Shown: piece after piece, positions 54,946 to 62,700 of the stretch
How the letters are laid out: each line of letters begins with the position of its first letter
Position numbering within the stretch: position 1 is the stretch's first letter
Assembly (NCBI RefSeq): GCF_014645695.1
Contig: NZ_BMMF01000007.1
Span: 214,715-278,714 of the forward strand
Origin: Salinarimonas ramus
GTDB lineage: Bacteria > Pseudomonadota > Alphaproteobacteria > Rhizobiales > Beijerinckiaceae
DNA length: 64,000 bases
Direction: 5' to 3'
Program-made: the position numbers and the translations under genes
The notes under the pieces: generated by a model
Seen by the model: only the letters and a program-made list of their open reading frames with translations
The model's database searches: none
Told to the model about the DNA's origin: nothing

Positions 54946-55254
54946 CTACCGCGCCGGGCGCCAGATCTGCAGGTCACCGTCGAAGGGCGCCTCGGCATCA
55001 GCCGCGAGGAGGCCTGCGGTCACCAGCGACCAAATCGCGCTGATCGGGCGTGGATGCCCGGGGATCGCGCAGGCCAAGTCAGCGAGCGAGATCTCGCCCG
55101 CGTCGGCAACAGCCGAAAGCAATGCAGCCTGATCGTCGAGATCGAGGAGGGGGTGGGTGTAAGGCGCGGCGAAAGTGAGCGCGGCGCGTTCGGCCTCAAT
55201 GGAGATCGGACCCTTGCAGACGCACGTAGGCCCGCCGTAGATGGGGGTAACCAT
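54946..55254 (-). CDS. small unknown protein, first gene of the AAA+ protease operon
   Basis: 102 residues: MVTPIYGGPTCVCKGPISIE at the start, then HPLLDLDDQAALLSAVADAG, EISLADLACAIPGHPRPISA and IWSLVTAGLLAADAEAPFDG. The helix-turn-helix-like succession (LLSAVADAGEISLADLA ... ISAIWSLVTAGLL) suggests a winged-helix fold, with CVCK near the N-terminus of unknown role. It could be a DNA-binding regulator or a protein-interaction module. It precedes the 311-residue unknown gene. Its own promoter should lie in 55255-55400. Confidence 0.6.
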   Translation of the reverse strand: MVTPIYGGPTCVCKGPISIEAERAALTFAAPYTHPLLDLDDQAALLSAVADAGEISLADLACAIPGHPRPISAIWSLVTAGLLAADAEAPFDGDLQIWRPAR

Positions 55255-55586
55255 TGTGAACTCCTGGTGCTACAGGATTCGAATGGCCAGGCCGCTGGCG
55301 TGGCGCCAACCACGCTGGCGGCCGCTCTCAGGAGCGGTCACCGGATCTGGCGTCGTGGGCATAAGGCTCGCGACGGATCTCAGATTGTGCATGCCGGCCA
55401 GAAAAACAAGTCGGCTGGTGCGCTAACCGCTCCTCTTCCTGCCATTATGGTTAAGGCGTAAACTGTGCACCCGGCGCTCCTTACCTCCAGGCTGCCGCTG
55501 CGTGGTCCTGGCAAGCGACAGCCGGAAATGCCCCCTTGTCACAAGGAGCTCCCCCCCCCCCCGGCTGGTTGATGTGGTGACGTGGG
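55255..55586. other. 332-base non-coding gap with a 12-base C tract
   Basis: Nothing gene-like is seen. A run of 12 C residues lies at 55551-55562 just before the permease remnant. The minus-strand promoter for the three-gene AAA+ protease operon must be in the left part. A plus-strand frame through 54892-55461 overlaps the operon on the other strand and lacks coding character. Confidence 0.4.
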
Positions 55587-55836
55587 TTGCGACGGCCTGG
55601 CGCCGATCGCCATCGCGACGTTGGTAGGCGTGCCCGCCTACCTGAACGGCTAAACGGCGCTCCCGCTCGAGTCGGGGCTCGTCGAGCAGGGCATGGCGCC
55701 CGGCGCGGGGCTGGCCTTCCTCGTCGCGGGTGGAGTCTCCTCCATCCCCGCGGCGATCGCCGTCTTCGCGCTCTATCTCGGCTACGCCCTCGTCGGCTCG
55801 TCTACGGTCGGCCTACCGTTCCAGGCCTGGGCTTGA
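55587..55836 (+). pseudogene. permease remnant (ArsP/YraQ-like), with in-frame stop
   Basis: One frame reads APIAIATLVGVPAYLNG, a TAA stop at 55651-55653, then ALPLESGLVEQGMAPGAGLA, FLVAGGVSSIPAAIAVFALYL and GYALVGSSTVGLPFQAWA, ending with TGA at 55834-55836. This is the C-terminal part of a predicted permease of the ArsP/DUF318 type. The internal stop, the missing N-terminal helices and a short internal deletion mark it as a decayed fragment. Confidence 0.7.
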
Positions 55837-55873
55837 TCGGGACGTGTGCGCCGTGCTCGCGCGGCGCACGCTA

Positions 55874-56283
55874 CTACAGGCCCAGCCCCCGCCCTGTGGC
55901 GAACGGGTGGAAGACGACCCGGTCCCCGGCGCGGACCGGTGCGTAATTCGGGGCGATCTCCGCCAAGCCGTCAGCCTCCGCGAGCGGGCGCAGGCGTGCC
56001 GAGCCGCCGCGGCCGACGATGGCCGCCGCGAGCCCGTCCGCGGTCTCGACGAGGCAGGCGGTCGCGAACTCGGGGCGTCCGGGCCGGCGCGCGAATGGCT
56101 CGACGAGGCGCAGCGGGTAGCCTATTCGCGGGCGCGCCCGGCGGCCCTCGAGCGCGGCGAGCGCGGCCTCGCCGAGCAGAAGGAACGAGACGAGCGCGGA
56201 GACCGGGTTGCCGGGCAGGCCGAGCACCAGCGAGCCGCCGATGCGCCCCAGGACAGCCGGCTTGCCCGGCTTCAGCGATCTTC
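55874..56283 (-). pseudogene. moeA: 3' fragment of moeA (molybdopterin molybdotransferase)
   Basis: The minus strand from ~56283 reads SLKPGKPAVLGRIGGSLVLG, LPGNPVSALVSFLLLGEAAL, RPRIGYPLRLVEPFARRPGR, EFATACLVETADG and ADGLAEIAPNYAPVRAGDRV to a stop at 55874. These are the C-terminal domains of MoeA (the conserved LPGNPVS loop and domain IV). The 5' two-thirds is missing upstream of 56283, where the sequence changes abruptly. No start codon in a proper place exists, so this is a truncated, non-functional copy; a full moeA probably exists elsewhere in the genome. Confidence 0.85.
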
Positions 56284-56350
56284 AGAGTCTCAGAGGCATC
56301 GCCCGCGCCCCGGATCGCCGCAGTCCCGCAGCGTGTCGATCCACAGTCTA

Positions 56351-56375
56351 AGGCGCATCGGACTTTGATGCGCCT
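56351..56375 (-). terminator. hairpin downstream of the ABC-3C operon
   Basis: AGGCGCATC (56351-56359) pairs perfectly with GATGCGCCT (56367-56375) around a 7-base loop. It lies 14 bases beyond the stop of the minus-strand ATPase gene. There is no strong U-run after it, so it may be a weak or factor-assisted terminator. Confidence 0.4.
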
Positions 56376-56388
56376 GCGCAGCGTCCCC

Positions 56389-58347
56389 TCATTCGTCGTC
56401 CCGCGTCGGCCAATCGAGCGGGATCAGCGCCCGCCCCGAGGCGCGCGTCCACCTCTCCCGGGTCGCGCCGACGTAGCGGGCATCGTCCGCGAAGTAGGCG
56501 TGCTCGATGAGGAGGACCTGCAACCCCTTTCGGCGGGCCGTCTCGGCGAACAGGAAGTCGATGTGCTGACGCATCGCCTGCACGTCCTCGTCCTCCTCGC
56601 GGCCTGAGATCTCCGCTTCGTCCTCATCCTCTCCGCTCTGCGGAAAATAAGGCCGGCTGATCTGGTCGAGGACAAGCACGCCCGGCACCGGCGCATTCAC
56701 AACCTCGAAGTAGCGCTGAAGGGCGAAGGACAGCGCGATATGAATGGCGAGATAGTTCTGGTCCGAGCCGACGTCGGGCAGGCGAAGCACGGCTCCGCTC
56801 CCCGCCTCGATTACGGTGACCTCGGGCTGGCGCGACGAGAAGTCGAGCTCCGAGCCGACGCAGGGCGCCACCGTCGGCAGGGCCGCAAACGCTTCCGAAG
56901 CGAACTGCGATATCTTCGCTTCCGCCCGCTTCAGCTTGATGTCTTTGGCTTCTCGATCGACCCGGGCCTCAAGCTCGTCGATCTCGGCGCGGAGCACGCC
57001 GAGGTCGCGCGTCACCTGGCGTGGCTCGTCGACACTCGCCTCCAGGAAGAACGAGATCCGGCCAAGGAGGTGAGCCCGAAGCTGCCCGAGGTCGGCCAAG
57101 CGGCGGGTCTCCTCGCTCTGCCGCAGCCAGGACTGGATCTGATCATCGACCCGGCGCAGCTCGGCGTTCAAGCGTGCGACTTCGTCCTCGAGTGCCCGGT
57201 CATACTCGACGAGGCGGGGCCTGACGCGTTCCACCGCGACGCTCTCGGCACGAACCTTGGTCAGCGTAGCTTGGAGCGCCGCCGCGGTCTCCCGACCCCG
57301 CTCGGAGGGCGCATCGCACACGGGGCAGACCCCGGCGACCTCGTCCAGATGCAGGTGTTCCGCCAGCTTTAGCTTGTCGCGCTGTCGCGCCACCGCACCC
57401 TGAAACCCTGTCGCTTCCCGCAGCGCCGTACGCGCGGCCTGCGAGCGCCGGCGTAGTGCGCCGAGCTCGGCCAGAATGTCCCGGCGACGACGGTTCAGCG
57501 CGCCGAGCTCACCCTCGCTCGGGTAGACACTGGCCTCGAGCTGCGTCTGGGAAACCGTGGTCAGCTCTGCCAGGAGGGCGGCTTCGGACGCCTCGGCCGG
57601 GGGCGCGGCGGCAACTCCGATCCGGTGCGCTTCCTCGAGCAGGCTGGTGGCACGCTGCTTGAGCGCCGTCTCAGCCGCAGCGCGGGATCGGGCCCGCGCT
57701 TCTTCCTTCTCCAGCGCGCGCTGGAGCTGGCGGAGCCGCCGCTCGTCCATCGCGCTTGCCTCATCGGTGACGCGCAGGAAGTAGGGCATGGCCGCGATGA
57801 TGTCGCGCGCCTTGTCGGCCTTCTCCAGGCCGTGGAGAAGGGTCGACTCGCTGTAGATCACCTCCTTCGTCACGAACATGTACGGGGTGACGTGCCGGAC
57901 CGTTGCCCGTCCCCGGGCTCCAGCCGCATCAGCCTCGCCGATCAGATCACCGATCCCGAACGCCCGCTCGATGAAGGCCTTGGCCGCTTCCAGCGTTGTC
58001 GCACCGTCGAAGTCGTCCACGGCCTTAGGCAGCGGGAGCTCCCGTCCGCTCGTCGTGAACATGCGCGTGCTGGTGGCCTGGCCCACTGGCGGGATGAGAC
58101 GGCCCACGATCATCTGCGCGTCTCCGGACACCCACCGGACGCCAACCGCGAGGCTACGGCGCCGCACATGGGCGGGCAGCTCGCACCTGCTCGAACCGAG
58201 GCAATAATCGACGGCCTTGATGAGCGTCGATTTGCCGGTCCCGGACGCGCCGGTGATGATGTTCAGCGTGTCAGCCTCGAAGCTGACGTCGCGTCGCTGA
58301 CCGGAGACGCCAAGAAAGAAGATGGTGCCGATGTTCCACCGCGTCAT
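56389..58347 (-). CDS. ABC-3C system SMC-like ATPase (DUF3732 family) with CxxC hook
   Basis: 652 residues. Walker A is GASGTGKST (33-41) in TLNIITGASGTGKSTLIKAVDYCLG. Long coiled-coil arms run to ~310 and from ~350 to 490, with a Rad50-like CxxC at ~341-344 (CPVCDAPSERG) between them. The C-terminal head includes LRLPDVGSDQNYLAIHIALS (signature region) and the Walker B type GVLVLDQISRPYFP (~554), then IEHAYFADD. This matches the DUF3732 ATPases of ABC three-component conflict systems. The ATG at 58347 overlaps the stop of the middle-component gene. It probably senses or acts on nucleic acid and controls the nuclease effector. Confidence 0.82.
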   Translation of the reverse strand: MTRWNIGTIFFLGVSGQRRDVSFEADTLNIITGASGTGKSTLIKAVDYCLGSSRCELPAHVRRRSLAVGVRWVSGDAQMIVGRLIPPVGQATSTRMFTTSGRELPLPKAVDDFDGATTLEAAKAFIERAFGIGDLIGEADAAGARGRATVRHVTPYMFVTKEVIYSESTLLHGLEKADKARDIIAAMPYFLRVTDEASAMDERRLRQLQRALEKEEARARSRAAAETALKQRATSLLEEAHRIGVAAAPPAEASEAALLAELTTVSQTQLEASVYPSEGELGALNRRRRDILAELGALRRRSQAARTALREATGFQGAVARQRDKLKLAEHLHLDEVAGVCPVCDAPSERGRETAAALQATLTKVRAESVAVERVRPRLVEYDRALEDEVARLNAELRRVDDQIQSWLRQSEETRRLADLGQLRAHLLGRISFFLEASVDEPRQVTRDLGVLRAEIDELEARVDREAKDIKLKRAEAKISQFASEAFAALPTVAPCVGSELDFSSRQPEVTVIEAGSGAVLRLPDVGSDQNYLAIHIALSFALQRYFEVVNAPVPGVLVLDQISRPYFPQSGEDEDEAEISGREEDEDVQAMRQHIDFLFAETARRKGLQVLLIEHAYFADDARYVGATRERWTRASGRALIPLDWPTRDDE

Positions 58348-58829
58348 ACCGTCAGTCCCATCATGTCGAAGATCGTCCGGGTCGTGCCGGCGGTGGAGAA
58401 CCAATGTCCGAGGCGGCCCGAGCGCTTGATCGATTGCGCTGGCTCCTCTCCGAGCGCGCTGACGGCGCTGGCCTTCAGCTTCTTTCCACCGAGCTGAAGC
58501 CGCGCTCCCTCAGCCATCACGAGAACCTCCGCGAAGCAGGCAAAGCGGATCGCGTCAGACACGATGTCGAGCGACGCGTTCACCCGATCGGCAAGCCCGA
58601 CCTGGACCTGAGGGCTGCGCTCCAGCCATTCGAGCAGACCGGTGTTCTTGTTTGTGCCATCGAAGGCGCCCGCCAGCTCTCCAGACAGCGCTACCGGCAG
58701 CGCCAGATACGCCAGCGGCGTTTCCGGCCCCTCGGGCTTCGCTGAAAGATACGCCTTCGTGAACTCGATCAGTGCTGCCGCGCAGAAGGCCGGATTCGTC
58801 TCGGCATAGACATCGTAGGCGACCCTCAT
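58344..58829 (-). CDS. ABC-3C system middle component
   Basis: 161 residues: AYDVYAETNPAFCAAALIEF near the start, then YLALPVALSGELAGAFDGTN, TGLLEWLERSPQVQVGLADR and CFAEVLVMAEGARLQLGGKK, with a C-terminal FDMMGLTV. The pattern (N-P-x-F at the beginning, LP-x-x-L near 45, WLERSP-like helix, a GH-FS segment near the end: GHWFSTAGTTRTIF) matches the small middle-component proteins of ABC-3C operons. Position supports it: ATGA overlaps on both sides with the effector and the ATPase gene. It is thought to link ATPase and effector; it has no enzyme motif. Confidence 0.78.
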   Translation of the reverse strand: MRVAYDVYAETNPAFCAAALIEFTKAYLSAKPEGPETPLAYLALPVALSGELAGAFDGTNKNTGLLEWLERSPQVQVGLADRVNASLDIVSDAIRFACFAEVLVMAEGARLQLGGKKLKASAVSALGEEPAQSIKRSGRLGHWFSTAGTTRTIFDMMGLTV

Positions 58830-60043
58830 TCCCCGCCCCCCAGCAACGTTTCATAGTCGGGGTGCCAGCCGACCTTCAGGTTGATCGCCAGCACTTGGTA
58901 GCTACCGCGCACGTAATAGGGCGCGCCCCACCCCTCGGCGATCGGGCGTACAACCGTCGGCGCCTCGTAGTGCGTCCACCGCAGCAACTTCAACCCGGAC
59001 TCACACTTGCCGTCCTCTTCAAGAGAGGCGCAAGCGTCGACCAGCTCTGCGTGACGGTCCGACCAGTGCTCGCGAAGGACGGCGTCGTAGGCCGTGATCT
59101 TCGTCGCCATGGCCGGATTATCGGCGAGCCAGCGGGCGCGCTGCTCGCGGGCCTTCCACTCCTCTCGGATCGCCCGCTCGAGATCGTAGGGCTTGCCCTT
59201 CACCAGTCCGATCTGGCGGGCGAGCATGCCGTCGGGCTGATAATCCTCCGGGTGGCTGACGGTCTCGAACTCGGCCACGAGCTTGCCCTGCTCCAGGTCC
59301 GCGACCACGGCCATTATCTGACTCTGCAGCTCGGCGCGCGTGATCACTCGATCGCGCTCGCCACACAGCGAATAGACGATCTGGCGGTCCCACCACTCGA
59401 TGAGTCGCTTCGCTACGGCGGGGCGATGCTCGGGCAGCACGAACTGAAAGTGCCCGGCGATCTTCTGCTCGATCTCGGCGACCGTCGGGCTGTCGGGGCG
59501 GATGACCGTACGCCGCAGCAAGTTTAGGCGCTCGGGCTCGCTGAGCGCCAGGAAGGCTCGGCACCCGTCGACTCGGTCGGGAAAGGGAAGCGTCTTCTTG
59601 GCTTTCGCGGCCGCCTCTCGCGCTTCGATGACCCGTTCGGCTTCGGTCGTCATCGCCGCCATGAGGTCGGCGCGATCGGCATCAGGGTCGGTCAGCGCTC
59701 GGAGCGGGCTGTCAGATGGAATAGGCCCGACCGCGATCAGGTGCAGCGTGGTCTCCGCCAGGGTCAGCCGAGGCAGAGCGTCGATCCAGACCTTGACCGT
59801 TCGCCAGAGCGACCGCGACTTGATCGTGATCGGCGGCGGGCTGGCGCTGATCGAGTGCTTCAACTGGTAGAGCAGCGTTTGCCCGTCAGCCTTCAACTCG
59901 ACATCGTCGAGCTGCTCGATGCCGATAGCGGCGTCGTCAGTGACCAAAGATACAAGCGTCAGGAGAGCGAAGTAGGCCTGAAACCAAAAGCCGAGCGCGG
60001 AGCCCTCGGCGGCGTGCGTTCCACTCGTCTGATCCTGGTCCAT
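58826..60043 (-). CDS. ABC-3C effector: DUF4297-like PD-(D/E)xK nuclease with C-terminal ABC-3C domain
   Basis: 405 residues, first gene of the operon. The N-terminus reads EGSALGFWFQAYFALLTLVS, then IGIEQLDDVEL (E43, D46, D47, E49) and LYQLKHS (Q60, K62). This ED...QxK layout is the active site of DUF4297/Cap4-like restriction nucleases. A middle helical region follows, and the C-terminus (YYVRGSYQVLAINLKVGWHPDYETLLGG in pieces) is the CTD that ABC-3C effectors use to join the complex. DNA cleavage on infection is inferred from the family, not shown. The ATG at 60043 is preferred to a TTG at 60058. Confidence 0.8.
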   Translation of the reverse strand: MDQDQTSGTHAAEGSALGFWFQAYFALLTLVSLVTDDAAIGIEQLDDVELKADGQTLLYQLKHSISASPPPITIKSRSLWRTVKVWIDALPRLTLAETTLHLIAVGPIPSDSPLRALTDPDADRADLMAAMTTEAERVIEAREAAAKAKKTLPFPDRVDGCRAFLALSEPERLNLLRRTVIRPDSPTVAEIEQKIAGHFQFVLPEHRPAVAKRLIEWWDRQIVYSLCGERDRVITRAELQSQIMAVVADLEQGKLVAEFETVSHPEDYQPDGMLARQIGLVKGKPYDLERAIREEWKAREQRARWLADNPAMATKITAYDAVLREHWSDRHAELVDACASLEEDGKCESGLKLLRWTHYEAPTVVRPIAEGWGAPYYVRGSYQVLAINLKVGWHPDYETLLGGGE

Positions 60044-60158
60044 ACGGTCGCGATCCAAAGATTAGGTTTAGACGTCGGTTCGTTGCCCTAAAACTCCGTG
60101 TGGGCGGGAACTCGGCCGAGAAAAGGGGGCGCGGACATTGCCCACGCCCCATTCCTCG

Positions 60159-60323
60159 TCAGCCCCGGCGAACGGGAGCCGCCGACGACGCCTTGTTGAT
60201 CTCGATCGAACGATCACAGTCGCTCTCGGCTACATACGCCTCGCTTGAGACGGAGATGATGCGGCCGTTCGAGGCCACCAGGCGCCAGCGCCAGCCGTCG
60301 GTGCGGTACTTCTCGTAGTACAT
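60159..60323 (-). CDS. DUF1508 (YegP-like) small protein
   Basis: A 54-residue protein: MYYEKYRTDGWRWRLVASNG, then RIISVSSEAYVAESDCDRSI, EINKASSAAPVRRG. This is one YegP/DUF1508 unit, whose core WRWRL.A.NG.II..S.E.Y....C...I is clear. YegP-type proteins usually have one or two such units; the function is unknown. It is located between the ABC-3C operon and the type I restriction locus, on the same strand as the ABC-3C genes and 115 bases before the effector gene, so it may be in the same transcript. Confidence 0.82.
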   Translation of the reverse strand: MYYEKYRTDGWRWRLVASNGRIISVSSEAYVAESDCDRSIEINKASSAAPVRRG

Positions 60324-60347
60324 GTCAGTCCTCATGGTTCACGCGGC

Positions 60348-60376
60348 TTGACCAGGCACGAAGCGCGACGCACATA
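60348..60376 (+). promoter_or_regulatory. candidate sigma-70 type promoter for a small RNA
   Basis: TTGACC (60348-60353) and CACATA (60371-60376) are separated by exactly 17 bases. They lie 58 bases before a strong intrinsic terminator and in a gap without a plus-strand gene. The -10 is imperfect, so this is moderate evidence. Confidence 0.4.
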
Positions 60377-60382
60377 GGGGGA

Positions 60383-60468
60383 GTCCAACCACCCATGCGT
60401 CTGCGGCCCCCAAAGCCGCGGCTGGGGACCAAAGGGCCCGGCGCGCCAACGCCGGGCCCGTTTTCGTT
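60383..60468 (+). ncRNA. predicted small RNA, about 85 nt
   Basis: Bounded by the promoter-like pair at 60348-60376 and the terminator at 60434. The internal part contains a second hairpin, GCGGC/GCCGC near 60403-60420 (loop of C and A residues). No open reading frame of plausible coding quality fills it on the plus strand. It could be an antisense or regulatory RNA of the defence cluster, or a guide- or decoy-type RNA; there is no known family match that I recognise. Confidence 0.35.
60434..60464 (+). terminator. intrinsic terminator
   Basis: A perfect 10-bp stem GGGCCCGGCG (60434-60443) / CGCCGGGCCC (60450-60459), 6-base loop, followed by GTTTTCGTTTC. The T-rich side is on the plus strand, so it ends a plus-strand transcript. 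No plus-strand gene precedes it, which implies a small RNA. Confidence 0.7.
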
Positions 60469-60577
60469 TCACCACCATGAACCCTCTCCCGCACCGTTGC
60501 AAGTTCGTTTCGGCGTATGAGGTCGCCTCTAACTGCATTTCCCTTGATCTTGGACGGCGATTGAGTATGATGGCGAA

Positions 60578-61141
60578 ATGGTCGCTTTGTCCGAAGTCGC
60601 CTCTGTCAGCAGCGGTGTCGCCCCTGAAAACGTACGCGAGGATCCTGTGCGCTTCGTTCAGATCCGCGATCTGACGGCGCAGATCCGGCAGCTCACGATT
60701 GGAGATCGCCCGCTCGTCGCGCGCGCGCTGCCTATTCGAGCGGGCGATATCCTTATCGCCGCGCGCGGGGACCGGACCTTGGCGGCCGAGGCCGACGAAA
60801 CCCTGTTCGGCGCCTACGCGACCCTCGACTTGTACCTGATCCGCCCGGATCCTGCGCGGCTCGACTCATCGTTCCTCCTGGCGGTCCTGCTGTTACCCAA
60901 AACAGGCGCGAAGCTGCGCGCGTCGACGGCAGGAGCGTCCCTGCCCCGTATCGCGCGCGACGAGTTGGCCAGACTCGAGCTGCCCGACATCCCGCTAGCG
61001 CGGCAACGCTCGATCGGCGAGTTGGCGCGCGCCCACCGATCGTATCGCGAACTTCTGCTGCGGCTCGCCGACCGCCACGCCGCCGCGGCCGACCTTCAGA
61101 TCAACGAAGCGCTCCGCGCATCAAACGAAAGATCAAGCTGA
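60578..61141 (+). CDS. short S-subunit-like protein of the type I restriction locus (single target-recognition domain)
   Basis: 187 residues: ALSEVASVSSGVAPENVRED at the start, FVQIRDLTAQIRQL, ARALPIRAGDILIAARGDRT, LDLYLIRPDPARLDSSFLLA and ELARLELPDIPLARQRSIGE, then a helical tail. This is one HsdS target-recognition domain plus one conserved helix; a normal HsdS has two of each. Its TGA shares bases with the ATG of hsdM (TGATG), so it is translationally coupled. It may work as a homodimer giving a palindromic specificity, or modulate the full-length S protein encoded after hsdM. Confidence 0.7.
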   Translation: MVALSEVASVSSGVAPENVREDPVRFVQIRDLTAQIRQLTIGDRPLVARALPIRAGDILIAARGDRTLAAEADETLFGAYATLDLYLIRPDPARLDSSFLLAVLLLPKTGAKLRASTAGASLPRIARDELARLELPDIPLARQRSIGELARAHRSYRELLLRLADRHAAAADLQINEALRASNERSS

Positions 61142-62700
61142 TGCCCACCCTCGACGAAGTTAAGAGCGCCGTCTGGTCGGCTTGCGATACATTCCGCGGC
61201 ACCATCGATGCGACCCAGTATAAGGACTACATTCTGGCGCTGCTCTTCTTGAAGTACATCAGCGATCTTTGGAAAAAGCACTACGACGAGTTCGCAGAAG
61301 AGTACCGCGACGATCCGGCGGCCGTCAGGGAGCTCAGAATTAGGCGCAAGCTTGAACGCGAGCGCTTCGCATTGAAGGAGGTCGAGGTCCGAAACAGGGA
61401 CGGCAAAGTCACCGATCGCTTTCTCAGTTCGTTTGACAGCTTGTTCGAGCGCCGCGCCAACGACAACATCGGCGAGCTGATCAACATCGCGCTTGATGGC
61501 ATCGAGCAGGCCAACGACCCGAAGCTTAAGGGGGTCTTTCGTAACATCGACTTCAATTCCGAGGCCAATCTCGGCCAGACGAAAGACCGGAACCGCCGGC
61601 TCGAGACCCTACTGAAAGACTTTGGCAAGCCTGCTCTAGACCTTCGCGATGTCAAGGAAGACGTGATCGGCGAAGCTTACATCTATTTAATTGAACGCTT
61701 CCATTCGGACGCGGGAAAAAAAGCCGGGGAGTTTTTCACACCACGTCGCGTGTCCGAACTCGTGGCCAAACTCGCAGCCCCGAAAGACGGCGCTCGGATT
61801 TGCGACCCAGCCTGCGGGTCGGGCGCCTTGCTGCTGCGCGCAGGCGAGGAAGTCGGGAGCAAGAACTTCCGCCTGTACGGCCAGGAGTCGAACGGCCAGA
61901 CCCGCGCGCTCGCCCGCATGAACATGTTCCTGCATGGGCAGGACAGCGCTCGCATCGAGTGGGGCGACACCCTCAACAACCCCCTTCTTCTCGAAGGCGA
62001 CCACCTAATGCGCTTCGACGTGGTCGTCGCAAATCCGCCGTTCAGCTTGGACAAGTGGGTGGGCGACGGGGTGAAATCTGACACCCATCGGCGGTTCACG
62101 CGTGGCTTGCCGCCGCAGACGAAGGCCGACTACGCGTTCATCTTGCACATGATCGCAGCCGCTCGGCCGGCGGAGGGGCGTGTGGCGGTCGTCGCTCCCC
62201 ACGGCGTGCTGTTCCGCGGCGGAGCTGAAGGTCGCATCCGTGAGAGCCTAGTCCGGGACAATCTTCTGGACGCCGTGGTCGGACTGCCAGCCCAGCTGTT
62301 CCCCACCACCGGCATCCCCGTATGTATCATGGTTTTCGACCGCGCGCGGGAGGCCGGCGGCCTCCGCGAGCATGAGAAGGACGTGTTGTTCATCGACGCG
62401 AGCCGAGGCTTCACGCCCGGCAAGAAGCAGAACCAGCTCGACGACGACCACATCGCAGCGATTCTGGATACCTACCGTACCCGAGCAGAGGTCCCGAAAT
62501 ACTCGCACAAGGCCGCGTTTTCGGAGCTCGAAACGAACGGCTTCAACCTCAACATCCCGCGCTACGTAAACACCTTCGAGCCCAAGGCAAAGATCGATCT
62601 CGCTTCCGTTCAGAAAGAAATACAAGCCATCGAGCAAGACCTTGCCGCCACGCGCAAGGTGATCGATAGCTGCCTCGCTGAACTCGGGGTGCGGGCATGA
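61141..62700 (+). CDS. hsdM: type I restriction-modification system methyltransferase subunit HsdM
   Basis: A 519-residue N6-adenine DNA methylase. The N-terminal HsdM helical domain is seen in DATQYKDYILALLFLKYISDLW. The SAM-binding motif I is CDPACGSGALLLRAG (~221-235) preceded by GEFFTPRRVSELVAKL. The catalytic motif IV is ANPPFSLDKW (NPPF at 298-301), with the later GRVAVVAPHGVLFRGGAEGRIRE and FPTTGIPVCIMVFDR. It methylates the target site chosen by the S subunit. It overlaps the next gene (hsdS) by 4 bases. The restriction subunit hsdR would lie beyond 64000. Confidence 0.95.
   Translation: MPTLDEVKSAVWSACDTFRGTIDATQYKDYILALLFLKYISDLWKKHYDEFAEEYRDDPAAVRELRIRRKLERERFALKEVEVRNRDGKVTDRFLSSFDSLFERRANDNIGELINIALDGIEQANDPKLKGVFRNIDFNSEANLGQTKDRNRRLETLLKDFGKPALDLRDVKEDVIGEAYIYLIERFHSDAGKKAGEFFTPRRVSELVAKLAAPKDGARICDPACGSGALLLRAGEEVGSKNFRLYGQESNGQTRALARMNMFLHGQDSARIEWGDTLNNPLLLEGDHLMRFDVVVANPPFSLDKWVGDGVKSDTHRRFTRGLPPQTKADYAFILHMIAAARPAEGRVAVVAPHGVLFRGGAEGRIRESLVRDNLLDAVVGLPAQLFPTTGIPVCIMVFDRAREAGGLREHEKDVLFIDASRGFTPGKKQNQLDDDHIAAILDTYRTRAEVPKYSHKAAFSELETNGFNLNIPRYVNTFEPKAKIDLASVQKEIQAIEQDLAATRKVIDSCLAELGVRA

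Noticed and set aside
55262..55290. possible att site (AGGATTCGAA resembles a tRNA T-arm)
   Set aside because: Only a short match; it does not extend to the tRNA-Gln 3' end.
60332..60538. 68-codon minus-strand frame over the small RNA region
   Set aside because: Reads through the strong plus-strand terminator hairpin and has no family resemblance.
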